13,311 nucleotides of DNA, taken from assembly GCA_023411445.1 (NCBI GenBank), contig JAEYOT010000382.1, positions 1 through 13,311 on the forward strand, given 5' to 3'. This document shows positions 1-7,860 of this stretch, in pieces (positions within the stretch are counted from its first letter, which is position 1; each line of letters opens with the position of its first letter). The DNA comes from Pseudomonadota bacterium (GTDB taxonomy: Bacteria; Myxococcota_A; Polyangia; Polyangiales; Polyangiaceae). Both the position numbers and the translations under genes were made by a program. The notes below the pieces were generated by a model. That model was not told where the DNA came from, searched no databases, and worked only from the letters and a program-made list of their open reading frames with translations.

Positions 1-1524
1 CTCGAGAACGGCGGTCCCAAGCTGCGCGTGCTCACCAAGGCGGAGTACCGCCGAGCGGTTGAAGCGCTGTTCGGCAGCATCAGCGCTGAGCTCAAGCTCC
101 CGGATGACCTGTTCACGTCCGGCTTCAGCTCGGTCGGCGCCGGTGAGGTGGCCATCAATACGCCGTCCGTGGAACTTTACGAGTCCACGAGCCGAGCCAT
201 CGCAACTGAGGTGTTTGCGGACGCCAGCCGCTGGGCAACGCTCGTCGGCTGTCAGCCCCAGGCGGACCTGAACGATGCCTGCGTCGTCACCTTCATCCAG
301 AGCTTCGGCAAGCGCGCCTTCCGGCGGGATCTGGTGCAGGAAGAGGTCGATCAATGGCTGAAGGTCGGAAAGGATACGGCCCAGCTGGCGGGCGCCGCAG
401 GACCTGGCCTGGCCGCCATCGTGTCCGGCATCCTGCAGTCGCCGTACTTCCTGTATCGCATCGAGGTCAGCTCGCTCGACACGTCGATCGGCCGCCTCAA
501 GTACGACGGCCCGTCGATGGCCTCGCGCCTCGCCTTCCTCTTGACGGGTGCGCCGCCGAAGGAAGCGCTGCTCGCCGCCGCTGCCTCTGGCCAGCTGGAT
601 ACTGCCGAGGGCGTCAAGGCTGCCGCGGCCGCGCTGTTGAATGAGCCGGGGGCCGCCGACGGAATGGCGACGTTCTTCGACGAGTTCTCCGAGGCGCGTC
701 TCGTGTCGGTGGTCGAGAAGAGCAAGGAGCTGTTCCCGAGCTTCAGCCCCGCCCTGCAGACCTCGATGCTGCAGGCGACCAAGCTTTTCATCAAGGACGT
801 GGTCCTGGCGCCCGGCGCGGATGTGCGGTCGTTCTTCAACAGCCGGCAAACCTTCGTGGATGCGACGCTCGCGCCCATCTATGGCGTGCAGGCTCCGGCC
901 TCGGGCTTCGCGCAGATCACGCTCGGTCCGGAGACGGGCCGCGCCGGTATCTTGGGCCAGGCTGCCGTGCTGGCAGGCCATTCGCTGACGGATCACAACT
1001 CGCCCACTCGTCGTGGCGTGTTCATCTCCAGTCGGTTCCTGTGCCAGGTCCCGCCGGCCCCACCGGACGGCGTGCCTACGGAGCTACCCAAGGATCCCAA
1101 CCTGACGGAGCGGCAGCGGCTGGATCTGCACCGGACGAACCCGTCCTGCAAGAGCTGCCACGCTTTGTTCGATCCGCTCGGCTTCGCGCTCGAGCACTTC
1201 GACTCCATCGGTCAGTACCGCGAGACGGAGCACGGCCTGACCATCGACGCGACTGGCACGCTCGACGGCGTGGCCTTTGACGGCTTGGCCGAGATGGGTC
1301 AGGTCTTCAGCGAGAACAAGCGCGTGCTCTCCTGCATGATGACAAACTTCTATCGCAACGCGAATGGCCGTGTGGACGCCACGGCGGACGCGCCCCTCAT
1401 CGCTCAGCTCGGAGAGACCTTGGCCGCCAAGAACTACAACTGGCGCGAATTCATTACCGACTTCGTCGCTAGCGACGCCTTCCGTTCCGCACCCGCGGCC
1501 CGTCTATCAGCGGAGACCCAGTAA
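1..1524 (+). CDS. DUF1592/DUF1588/DUF1585 family exported protein, 5' end outside window
   Basis: The frame is open from base 1, and the first residues (LRVLTKAEYRRAVEALFG) match the DUF1587-type entry motif (R-LT-x-x-EY), so the true start lies upstream; a GTG at 28 is internal. Domain order follows the known DUF1587-1595-1592-1588-1585 layout. A DUF1595-like stretch surrounds FGKRAFRRDL. The DUF1592 part runs from GILQSPYFLYRIEV through the MASRLAFLLTG helix. The DUF1588 part contains GHSLTDHNSPTRRG, a C-x-VPPAPP turn and NPSCKSCHALFDPLGFALE. The DUF1585 part is C-terminal (YRNANGR to FVASDAFRS). The CKSCH at 1147-1161 is a CxxCH heme-c-type motif, so periplasmic cytochrome-like redox function is possible; no biochemical role is established for the family. 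Stop TAA is 4 bases before the DUF1552 gene, its usual partner in Myxococcota and Planctomycetes. The family call is secure; the function is unknown. Confidence 0.9.
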   Translation, partial: LENGGPKLRVLTKAEYRRAVEALFGSISAELKLPDDLFTSGFSSVGAGEVAINTPSVELYESTSRAIATEVFADASRWATLVGCQPQADLNDACVVTFIQSFGKRAFRRDLVQEEVDQWLKVGKDTAQLAGAAGPGLAAIVSGILQSPYFLYRIEVSSLDTSIGRLKYDGPSMASRLAFLLTGAPPKEALLAAAASGQLDTAEGVKAAAAALLNEPGAADGMATFFDEFSEARLVSVVEKSKELFPSFSPALQTSMLQATKLFIKDVVLAPGADVRSFFNSRQTFVDATLAPIYGVQAPASGFAQITLGPETGRAGILGQAAVLAGHSLTDHNSPTRRGVFISSRFLCQVPPAPPDGVPTELPKDPNLTERQRLDLHRTNPSCKSCHALFDPLGFALEHFDSIGQYRETEHGLTIDATGTLDGVAFDGLAEMGQVFSENKRVLSCMMTNFYRNANGRVDATADAPLIAQLGETLAAKNYNWREFITDFVASDAFRSAPAARLSAETQ

Positions 1525-1528
1525 GATC

Positions 1529-3004
1529 ATGGTTGAGCTGCTAAAAAACCTGAAAGTTTCTCGGCGGTTCGCGCTGCGAGGCGCGCTCGGTGGCATCGGC
1601 GTGGCCATGTGGCTCCCCGTGCTCGAGGCCATGTGCAACAGCAACGGCACGGCCTTCGCTGCTGGCGACCCGTTGCCGACGTCCTTCGGCATCTGGTTCT
1701 GGGGCAACGGTATCCATACGGATATCTGGACTCCTACGGGCTCGGGTGCCTCCTGGCAGCTCCCGGACGCCCTGAAGGAGTTCGAGGACGTCAAGAGCCA
1801 CATGACGTTCGTGACCGGCCTCGACATGCTCGATGCCAAGTTCAAGGGTCACGGCTGGGGCGTCGTCTACGTGCTCGCCGGCGGCGACGGCAACATCTGC
1901 AACACGATCGCCGAGATCGACCGCTTCGGCAATCAGTTCGAGACCGCGAACTCCTCGCAATACCAGCCCACGATCGACCAAACGATCGCCGACGCCCTGC
2001 AGAAGCAGGCGATGGATGCGGGCATCAAGCCGCCGCCCTTCAAGTCGTTCGAGACGGGCATGATCCCGTTCACGGGCGACGTGGCCATGGGCACCGTCGG
2101 CAGCAACCTCGCGCACCGCGGCAAGAACGACTTCCTGCCGCCCAAGCGCGACCCGAAGGTCATCTTCGACACTCTGTTCGGTGATTTTGAGGCACCGTTG
2201 CCGGGCGGCACCGGCGGAACGGGCGCGGGCGGCGGCTCTGGCGTTCCCTCGGACATCACGTTCCGGACGCGCCGCAGCGTGCTCGACGCCGTGCTGGCGG
2301 ACGCCACTCGGCTCCAGAAGACGGTTGGTGCGGCGGACGCGCAGCGCATCGAGTCCCACCTGGAGGGTATCCGGGCGCTCGAGATGCGCCTCCCGAATCC
2401 GAACGGCAACAACAACGGCGGCGGCTCAGGCGGCAGCGGCGGCAGCGGCGGCGGCACCACGTCGTGCGAGGTACCGGACGCGCCGATGACGCTCGCGCAG
2501 ATGACCGCCAAGAGCGAGGCTATCAACAGCCTGATCGTGGCCGCGCTCTCCTGCAATCTGACGCGCGTCTACACTCACCTGTGGTCCGGCCCGCGCAGCG
2601 ACAGCTCGTACCCGGACATCCAGATCAACGGCGCTCACCACGCTTACACGCACGGCTCGGATGGTCAGGAGCCGCGCAAGATCGAGCGCTACATCATGAG
2701 CCAGTATGCCGATCTGGTGAAGCGCATGAAGGCGACGCCAATGGGCGCCGGTACGCTGCTGGACAACACCCTCATCTACGGCATCAGCGACGTCGCCGAG
2801 CCGAAGAACCACATCATGACGAACTACCACATCGTCCTGATGGGCAAGGCTGGCGGCAAGCTGCCTGGCAACAAGTTCCTCCGCCTGCCGGGACGCAAGG
2901 TGACGGAGCTCGGGCTCACCATGCAAAAGCTGATGGGCCTCAACGTGACCTCGTGGGGCACCTGGGACAAGACCAGCAAGACGCTGGACGAAATCCTGAC
3001 CTGA
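1529..3004 (+). CDS. DUF1552 domain exported protein with Tat-like leader
   Basis: This 491-residue protein starts at ATG 1529, preceded by GGAG at 1512-1515 and lying 4 bases after the upstream stop. A longer in-frame reading from 1364 would overlap the upstream gene and is rejected. Residues 11-17 (SRRFALR) form a twin-arginine-like motif followed by a hydrophobic stretch and LPVLEAM, the usual DUF1552 leader, so folded export by Tat is inferred. Family signatures include FWGNGIHTDIWTP, HMTFVTGLDM, an HAYTHG segment and the C-terminal LIYGISDV. Two glycine-rich linkers (about residues 225-239 and 297-309) interrupt the body and are probably flexible. Enzymatic function is not known; pairing with the DUF1592-group protein suggests a shared periplasmic or surface complex. 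A strong hairpin begins 21 bases after the stop. Confidence 0.9.
   Translation: MVELLKNLKVSRRFALRGALGGIGVAMWLPVLEAMCNSNGTAFAAGDPLPTSFGIWFWGNGIHTDIWTPTGSGASWQLPDALKEFEDVKSHMTFVTGLDMLDAKFKGHGWGVVYVLAGGDGNICNTIAEIDRFGNQFETANSSQYQPTIDQTIADALQKQAMDAGIKPPPFKSFETGMIPFTGDVAMGTVGSNLAHRGKNDFLPPKRDPKVIFDTLFGDFEAPLPGGTGGTGAGGGSGVPSDITFRTRRSVLDAVLADATRLQKTVGAADAQRIESHLEGIRALEMRLPNPNGNNNGGGSGGSGGSGGGTTSCEVPDAPMTLAQMTAKSEAINSLIVAALSCNLTRVYTHLWSGPRSDSSYPDIQINGAHHAYTHGSDGQEPRKIERYIMSQYADLVKRMKATPMGAGTLLDNTLIYGISDVAEPKNHIMTNYHIVLMGKAGGKLPGNKFLRLPGRKVTELGLTMQKLMGLNVTSWGTWDKTSKTLDEILT
2417..2455 (+). repeat. Glycine/serine codon run in DUF1552 gene
   Basis: Thirteen consecutive codons are nearly all GGC, broken only by TCA or AGC, giving G3-S-G2-S-G2-S-G3 at residues 297-309. 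It includes tandem 9-base units (GGCAGCGGC). It follows an Asn-rich stretch (NGNNNG) and precedes a cysteine. It is a flexible linker and a likely site of replication slippage between strains. Confidence 0.75.
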
Positions 3005-3025
3005 ATGGGTCCCTTGGGGGGGCAG

Positions 3026-3065
3026 AAGGCGGAGGGTACGGGCTGATGCGCCCGCCCTCCGCTTT
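3026..3065 (+). terminator. Long hairpin after DUF1552; also buries the next gene's RBS and start
   Basis: Arms 3026-3036 and 3055-3065 pair over 11 bp with one G-T wobble. Inside them, after a 2-base bulge (3037-3038), 3039-3043 pairs with 3050-3054. The 6-base loop 3044-3049 holds the ATG at 3046. The 3' side ends in TTT, a short U tract. Position just after the operon stop suggests an intrinsic terminator. The left arm also contains GGAGGG (3031-3036), the best ribosome binding site for the downstream gene. Confidence 0.6.
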
Positions 3066-3807
3066 CGTGCATTTGAGGGGATGGGTTAAAGGGTTTGCGC
3101 TGGCGTTCGCGTGCTCGGGCGTCGCTGCCTGCGGGGGCGCGACGGACGTGCGCGAGCTGCACGGTTCCGCGGCTGGTATGTCACCTGGCGGCGGCGCGGC
3201 GATGGCGGGGAGTGGTGTTGGCGGCCTGGACGCGTCGGCCGGCACTGGGAGCGGGAGCTGTTTCGTCCCTGCCGAGCCCGTGGACGGAGGCACGCTCAGG
3301 GGCGACGTGAAGCTGGCCTCAGAGGCCGACGCCACCAAGCTCGCGAGCACCGCCGAGCTCATGGGCTCGCTGATCATCCTGCCGTCGTACGCGGGGCCGC
3401 TCTACCTGCCGAACCTCCGACGCATCGGGGGCGACCTCATGCTGGACGCCAGCCCGTCCGAGCCCCCTAGCCTAGCCACGCACCTGCGCCTGCCGAGCTT
3501 GGAGCGGATCGACGGCTCGCTGTGGATTTACCACGGCTCCAACCTCGTCGAGTTGGACGTGCGCGACCTGAAGACCGTCGGCAGCGACGTCTTCATCTTG
3601 CAAAACGTCGCGCTGTCGAGCGTGAGGTTCGACAACCTCGTCGAGGTGGGAGGCAACGTGGCGTTCTTGGCGCAGGATGGGCTACCGGCTTGCGCCCTGG
3701 AGCCGTACCCGCTTTTCGATGCTTGGGGGCTCGCGAACGGCGCGGCCGACACGAGATGCCACTGCGAGAGCCCCTGCGGCTACCCCGTGGCCCGCTGCAG
3801 CAACTGA
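3046..3807 (+). CDS. Receptor-L-domain-like lipoprotein
   Basis: This 253-residue protein starts at ATG 3046, nine bases after GGAGGG. A GTG at 3067 is an alternative that still leaves a full signal peptide. A basic N-terminus and a hydrophobic run end in VAAC, a lipobox, so the mature protein should begin at that Cys and be lipid-anchored. After a Gly/Ala/Ser-rich linker, the repeats GDVKL, GSLIIL, IGGDLMLD, IDGSLWIY, VGSDVFIL and VGGNVAFL recur every 25-45 residues, separated by LPNL/LPSL-type turns. This is the pattern of receptor L domains and irregular leucine-rich repeats. The C-terminus is Cys-rich (CHCESPCGYPVARC). The role is probably surface binding or recognition; the ligand is unknown. 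It is convergent with the histidine kinase gene, 8 bases apart. Confidence 0.75.
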   Translation: MRPPSAFVHLRGWVKGFALAFACSGVAACGGATDVRELHGSAAGMSPGGGAAMAGSGVGGLDASAGTGSGSCFVPAEPVDGGTLRGDVKLASEADATKLASTAELMGSLIILPSYAGPLYLPNLRRIGGDLMLDASPSEPPSLATHLRLPSLERIDGSLWIYHGSNLVELDVRDLKTVGSDVFILQNVALSSVRFDNLVEVGGNVAFLAQDGLPACALEPYPLFDAWGLANGAADTRCHCESPCGYPVARCSN

Positions 3808-3819
3808 GTGACGACTCAG
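3804..3819. terminator. Stop-codon-spanning convergent dyad (6 bp stem, GACG loop)
   Basis: CTGAGT (3804-3809) and ACTCAG (3814-3819) are perfect inverted repeats around GACG. The left arm contains the TGA of the receptor-L lipoprotein (3805-3807), and the right arm contains the TGA of the histidine kinase on the other strand (3816-3818). It could serve as a shared weak bidirectional terminator. The stem is short and has no T tract, so termination is an inference. Confidence 0.4.
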
Positions 3820-5333
3820 AGCTCGCGCCGCGCGCGCTCCAGGCTGCGCCGTAGGTCCTCATCCAGCACCGGCTTCACCAGGTGCTCGTCGAAGCCGGCT
3901 GCCACGGCGCGCTGCTTGTCGCTGCTCTGACCGTAGCCAGTGAGCGCCACGAGGTGCGAGCGCGAGCCCGAAGAGCGTGCACGGCGCGCCACCTCGTAGC
4001 CATCGAAGCCGGGCAGACCGACGTCCACGAACGCCACGTCCGGCCGGAGCGCGAGCAGCGCCTCCAAGCCGCGTGGACCATCCATCGCGCAGGTCACGGA
4101 GTGCCCGGCCTCCGCGAGGGACTGCGCGAAGAGGTGACGAACGTCTTCGTTGTCTTCGATCACGACCACGCTCAGCGGATCCGTGCGCGCCTTGGACGGC
4201 TGGGTAGCGGGCACTTTTCGCGGCTCGGCCTCGACACGCGGCAGTTGCAGCTCGAAGCGGCAGCCATGGCCCAAGCCTGCGCTCTGGGCTTGCACCTTGC
4301 CCCCGTGGAGCTCAATCAAGCTCTGGACCAGCGCGAGCCCCAAGCCGAGGCCTCCTTGCGAGCGATCCAACGAGGAATCCACCTGCGTGAACGGCGCGAA
4401 GACGGAGTGCAGCATCTCCGGCGCGAGGCCGACGCCGGTGTCGATGACTGCCACCCGAACGTTGTCCGCTTCGACGAGGACTTGGACCTCCACGCTGCCG
4501 CCGGCCGGCGTGAACTTGATGGCGTTGGCGAGCAGGTTCCCGAGCACTTGCTCCAGGCGCTGGCGATCGCCCAGCACGTAGACCGGGAGCTGAGCCGGGC
4601 TCAGGCGGTAGCTGAGGCCACGCTGCCGAGCGCGCAGCGCGTAAGCATCGAAGGCGGCTTGCGTGACCTCCGCCAGGTCAACCAGTGCGCGCTCGATCAC
4701 GACCTTGCCGCGAGTGACGCGCGCGACATCCAGCAAGTCGTCCACCAAATGGACGAGGTGCTCGAGCTGGCGCTTCATGACCCCGTGCTCCAGGGGGCGC
4801 GGCTCCGTGGGATTCTTCCGCTCCAGCGCGGTCAGGGCCAGCGAGATGGCGCTGAGGGGGTTGCGAAGCTCGTGGCCGAGCATGGCCAAGAACGCGTCGC
4901 GCGACTCGATCGCGCGGCGCGCTTCGTACTGTCGCTGACGGCTACGGAGCGCCGCTTGCACGGACGTGATCATCGTCCGGGTGTGCACCGGCCGGTCGAG
5001 GAAGGTGACGTTGCCCAGCGCCGCGTCGGCGCCCGTACGCGGGCGCTCGGCGCTGGTGGGGGCGCTGAAGACGATGAGGGGCAGATCCGACCAGGCTGGC
5101 TGCTGGGCGAGCAGCTCCGCCAGCGCTCGTCGCAGCGGCTCGGTCAGCGTCTCCTCGGCGAGCAGCACGGCGCCAGCACCCTCGCGCAGCTTCTGGCACA
5201 GCTCCTCGGGGGTAGCGCATAGCTCGCTGCTGAGCCCCGCCTCCTGGAGCAAGCGCGCGGTGAGCTTGCCCTCTCGTAAGCCCCGCACGAAGATCAAGGA
5301 ACGCTGCTCGAGATCCGTGCCGAGCGTCGTCAT
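3816..5333 (-). CDS. Hybrid sensor histidine kinase/response regulator
   Basis: This 505-residue cytoplasmic protein has no membrane segment. Residues 12-128 form a receiver-like fold with no phosphorylatable Asp (LLAEE in its place) and Arg for the KP lysine (LDRPV), so a pseudo-receiver. A short helical linker leads to HisKA, with the phospho-accepting His in HELRNPL (H154). The HATPase has an N box (NLLANAIKF), G1 (DTGVG), an F box and G2 (GGLGLGLALV). Residues 388-500 form an intact receiver: E393/D394, phospho-acceptor D437, T465 and K487. Internal phosphotransfer from H154 to D437 is expected. Start ATG 5333 has AAGGA upstream, inside the end of the KaiC-like gene; the 3-base gap means translational coupling. 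The missing sensor domain suggests input from the pseudo-receiver or from the KaiC-like partner. Confidence 0.93.
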   Translation of the reverse strand: MTTLGTDLEQRSLIFVRGLREGKLTARLLQEAGLSSELCATPEELCQKLREGAGAVLLAEETLTEPLRRALAELLAQQPAWSDLPLIVFSAPTSAERPRTGADAALGNVTFLDRPVHTRTMITSVQAALRSRQRQYEARRAIESRDAFLAMLGHELRNPLSAISLALTALERKNPTEPRPLEHGVMKRQLEHLVHLVDDLLDVARVTRGKVVIERALVDLAEVTQAAFDAYALRARQRGLSYRLSPAQLPVYVLGDRQRLEQVLGNLLANAIKFTPAGGSVEVQVLVEADNVRVAVIDTGVGLAPEMLHSVFAPFTQVDSSLDRSQGGLGLGLALVQSLIELHGGKVQAQSAGLGHGCRFELQLPRVEAEPRKVPATQPSKARTDPLSVVVIEDNEDVRHLFAQSLAEAGHSVTCAMDGPRGLEALLALRPDVAFVDVGLPGFDGYEVARRARSSGSRSHLVALTGYGQSSDKQRAVAAGFDEHLVKPVLDEDLRRSLERARREL

Positions 5334-5336
5334 CGC

Positions 5337-6827
5337 TCAATCCTTCTCGCTCAGATCTGAGCCAGCCGAGAAGGGTCGGGGCACGCCGCTCAGCACGCCG
5401 TGGAGGTTCGTGAGCGGAGGGCCCACGCACAGGCCGCGAGCGCCGAAGGTCAGCTCCCGAATGGAATCTTCATGCGCGCCGGCGCGCTTCTTGAGCACGG
5501 AGATGGCCTTCTTGAGCCGCCCCGCGGACTCGTAGTAGCGCAGCAGCACCACCGTGTCGGCCAAGTAGCTGATGTCGACGGGCGAGGTCATGGTCCCGAT
5601 CAGGCCGGCTTGTGCCATGGTCACGATCGACGCCACCTGCCGCTCGCTCAAGAACGCCAACAGCTCGTGCAGCTGCAGGCGGAGGTGTCGCGCGTCGAGC
5701 ATGGCGTTCAAGTAGCCCGTGATGCTGTCGACGATCACGAGCCGTGCGCCGGCGTCGTCGATGTCCGCCCGCACCAGGTGTGAAAACTCGTCCGGAGCGA
5801 GCTCGGCCGGATCTACCTGGTGGATCTTGAGCAGGCCTCGAGCCAGCGGCGTGTCGATATCCATGCCCAACTGGCGACAGCGGTAACGCCACGTGCCCAC
5901 GCGCTCCTCGAACAAGAAGACGCTCGCTGGCTCGCCCCGCCTCGTCGCGGCCAGCGCAAACTGCGTGGCCAGCGCGCTCTTGCCGATGCCCGCCGGGCCC
6001 ATCAGGAGCGTGCAGGTGGCGCGATCGATGCCGCCGCCCAGCATGGCGTCGAGCTCCGCAAGCTCGCTGCCGATCGGCTCCGACATCAGCTCCGTGCGGT
6101 GCTCGGCCGCCGTGAGCCGTGGGAACACCTGCAATCCGCCCGTGCGCAGGTTGAAGTCGTGAAAACCCATGCGGAAAGGCGAGCCGCGCAGCTTCACCAC
6201 GCGGATGCGGCGGCGGTCCGCACCATAAGTCGCGGGCGTCTGCTCCAGCGCAACCACGCCGTGCGCCAAGCTCGCGACCTGCAAGTCTTCCCCGCCGCCT
6301 GCGTGATCATCCAGCAGCAGGACGGTGCACTGACGCTCCGCAAAGAACTGCTTCAACGCCAGCAGCTGGCGGCGGTAGCGCACCGGTGACTGCGCGAGCA
6401 TGCGGATCTCCGACAGCGAATCGAAGACGACGCGCTGCGGCTCCACGGCTTGCACCTTCTCGAGCAGCACCCGCACGGTCTCCTTCAGGTCCACGTCCTC
6501 GGCCGCGTAGAGGGTGTTCTCGTCGTCGAGGCGCAGCGTTTGCTCGGCGCTGGAGAGCTCGAACAAGCTCACGCCCTCGAGCGACCAACCGTGAGACGCC
6601 GCTACCTGGCGGATCTCCGATTCAGTCTCGGAGAGGGTGATGTAAAGCACGCGCTCTCCGGCGCGCAGACCCTCGAGCAAGAACTGCAGTGCCAGCGTCG
6701 TCTTGCCGACGCCGGGGTTGCCGCGGATGAGGTAGAGCCGGTGCACCGGGAGACCGCCGCCCAACACGTCGTCGAGCCCGGCGATGCCGGTCGCTGCCCG
6801 TCGTACCTCGCTCGCGCTCACCTTCAC
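5337..6827 (-). CDS. KaiC-like double RecA-domain ATPase
   Basis: This 496-residue protein is close to the 519 residues of cyanobacterial KaiC. Two RecA/KaiC domains are tandem, each opening with a G-x-x-x-LD-x-x-LGGG signature. The first has Walker A GNPGVGKT (36-43) and Walker B VVFDS (133-137). The second has GPAGIGKS (277-284) and LVIVDS (363-368). The catalytic Glu pair is intact in the second domain (EE 307-308) but reads SE (66-67) in the first. By alignment from memory, the KaiC phosphosite pair Ser431-Thr432 corresponds here to S420-Y421 (PVDISYLADT). Start is GTG 6827, with an in-frame stop eight codons further up; another GTG sits two codons downstream. It is co-transcribed with the hybrid kinase. 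Without kaiA/kaiB a true oscillator is unlikely; the product is more plausibly an ATP-dependent signalling regulator of the kinase. Confidence 0.92.
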   Translation of the reverse strand: MKVSASEVRRAATGIAGLDDVLGGGLPVHRLYLIRGNPGVGKTTLALQFLLEGLRAGERVLYITLSETESEIRQVAASHGWSLEGVSLFELSSAEQTLRLDDENTLYAAEDVDLKETVRVLLEKVQAVEPQRVVFDSLSEIRMLAQSPVRYRRQLLALKQFFAERQCTVLLLDDHAGGGEDLQVASLAHGVVALEQTPATYGADRRRIRVVKLRGSPFRMGFHDFNLRTGGLQVFPRLTAAEHRTELMSEPIGSELAELDAMLGGGIDRATCTLLMGPAGIGKSALATQFALAATRRGEPASVFLFEERVGTWRYRCRQLGMDIDTPLARGLLKIHQVDPAELAPDEFSHLVRADIDDAGARLVIVDSITGYLNAMLDARHLRLQLHELLAFLSERQVASIVTMAQAGLIGTMTSPVDISYLADTVVLLRYYESAGRLKKAISVLKKRAGAHEDSIRELTFGARGLCVGPPLTNLHGVLSGVPRPFSAGSDLSEKD

Positions 6828-6942
6828 CCGCCAACGGTCGCACGCGCACCGCTAGATCTCAATCGTGCCAAAGTGCCTCGAACGATGCAGGTTGGCCCAG
6901 CCCGAAGCCTGGCTGCAGCTTCGTAGTGCTTGACAAGCCGGA

Positions 6943-6956
6943 CGGGCGGAGGCCCG
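6943..6956 (-). terminator. Short GC hairpin after the 6961-7860 gene
   Basis: CGGGC (6943-6947) and GCCCG (6952-6956) pair around a GGAG tetraloop, starting 4 bases beyond the stop on the minus strand. There is no clear T tract. It may separate this gene from the kaiC-like unit, 133 bases further on. Weak call. Confidence 0.3.
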
Positions 6957-6960
6957 CGCT

Positions 6961-7860
6961 CTAGCCGGTGCAGCGGATGAAATCATGCACGTCCAGCAGA
7001 TCCATCGGCACCTCGCCGCGAGTCGCGAGCAGGTGGGCGAGCGCTTGAGCGGCTCCTAGGCACCGCATGTAGGCGGCCCCGCTCGGGCGAGAGCCGAGCG
7101 CGCCTGGCCGTGCCATGGCCTTCAACTGCTTGCGGAAGCTGGCGGCCTCGACGTACACGTGATCCACGGGTGACATCATGGCCGGGAGCGCGGTGGCGAT
7201 CTGCCAGCTCGGCGCGTCACCGAACACGCTAGCGTAACCGGTGACCCACTGGTCGAAGCGGTGCTCGTAGCTCTCGCTACCGTGCAGGAGGCCGCTCAGC
7301 GCCTCGACGACGCGGCGCTGGTCGCTGGGCGCCTCCGGAATGCGCGGCGGGGTCGAGACCAAGCGGCTCTCAGCCAAGAGTTGCGTCGCCTGTTGCCAGA
7401 TCGCGCTGAAATCCTGCCGGCTGAGGCGCTGCTGCACGCTGTCCGCGGACAGGCTCGTCTGCGCGCGCTGGCTCAGACCGCCGCGCACGTGACGCGCGAA
7501 GACGCCAGCCTGGTCGTGCTTCCAGTCGCGGCCGTAGAAACCGCCGCGATACTTCTTGCGGAAGCGCTCGACCTGCCGGTCCACGGCTGGCATGCCAGGC
7601 GCCTTCGAGGTGGCGCGAGTAGCGCCTCGCTTGGCGATCAGCGAGAGCAGGTGGGAGCAGGTCGCTTGCTGCTCGCGATCGGGCTTGTCGATCTTGAGCA
7701 TCAGCTCGATGCCCGCGCTGCCCAAGGTTCGCTCCTCGCCGTCTTCGAACAAGTAGGTACGCTTGCGGTCGTGCTCGCCTGTCACGATCGCTACGCCCCA
7801 ATCCGAGCGCCTCGTGTGGCTGAAGAGGCTGGGAAACTCTGCGCGTGAAACGTTGGCCAT
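6961..7860 (-). CDS. Uncharacterised protein with N-terminal SH3/Tudor-like segment
   Basis: This 299-residue protein starts at ATG 7860 (MANVSRAEF). A 62-codon upstream extension looks like non-coding sequence and is dropped. GAGGA lies 12 bases upstream, a loosely spaced ribosome binding site. Residues about 12-50 (WGVAIVTGEHDRKRTYLFED and onward) resemble the small beta-barrel of DUF3553 or the UvrD C-terminal Tudor type. The middle is basic and rich in Arg, Gln and Ser (RFRKKYRGGFYGRDWKHD). The C-terminal segment SWQIATALPAMMSPVDHVYV, ending near LLDVHDFIRCT, resembles the end of a widespread uncharacterised family that carries the same fold-entry pattern; this is from memory and tentative. 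There is no signal peptide or membrane helix, so it is cytoplasmic. Nucleic-acid or protein binding through the barrel is inference. Confidence 0.65.
   Translation of the reverse strand: MANVSRAEFPSLFSHTRRSDWGVAIVTGEHDRKRTYLFEDGEERTLGSAGIELMLKIDKPDREQQATCSHLLSLIAKRGATRATSKAPGMPAVDRQVERFRKKYRGGFYGRDWKHDQAGVFARHVRGGLSQRAQTSLSADSVQQRLSRQDFSAIWQQATQLLAESRLVSTPPRIPEAPSDQRRVVEALSGLLHGSESYEHRFDQWVTGYASVFGDAPSWQIATALPAMMSPVDHVYVEAASFRKQLKAMARPGALGSRPSGAAYMRCLGAAQALAHLLATRGEVPMDLLDVHDFIRCTG

Noticed and set aside
1541..2359. 272-codon minus-strand frame inside the DUF1552 gene
   Set aside because: It is an Arg/Ala/Glu/Val-rich antisense shadow, typical of high-GC coding sequence.
3882..5222. 446-codon plus-strand frame opposite the histidine kinase
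   Set aside because: It is a shadow of a clearly conserved kinase gene; its composition is His/Arg/Glu-rich with no motif.
6930..6935. Perfect TTGACA on the plus strand, inside palindrome GCTTGACAAGC
   Set aside because: No -10-like hexamer lies 16-18 bases downstream, and only the ends of minus-strand genes follow.
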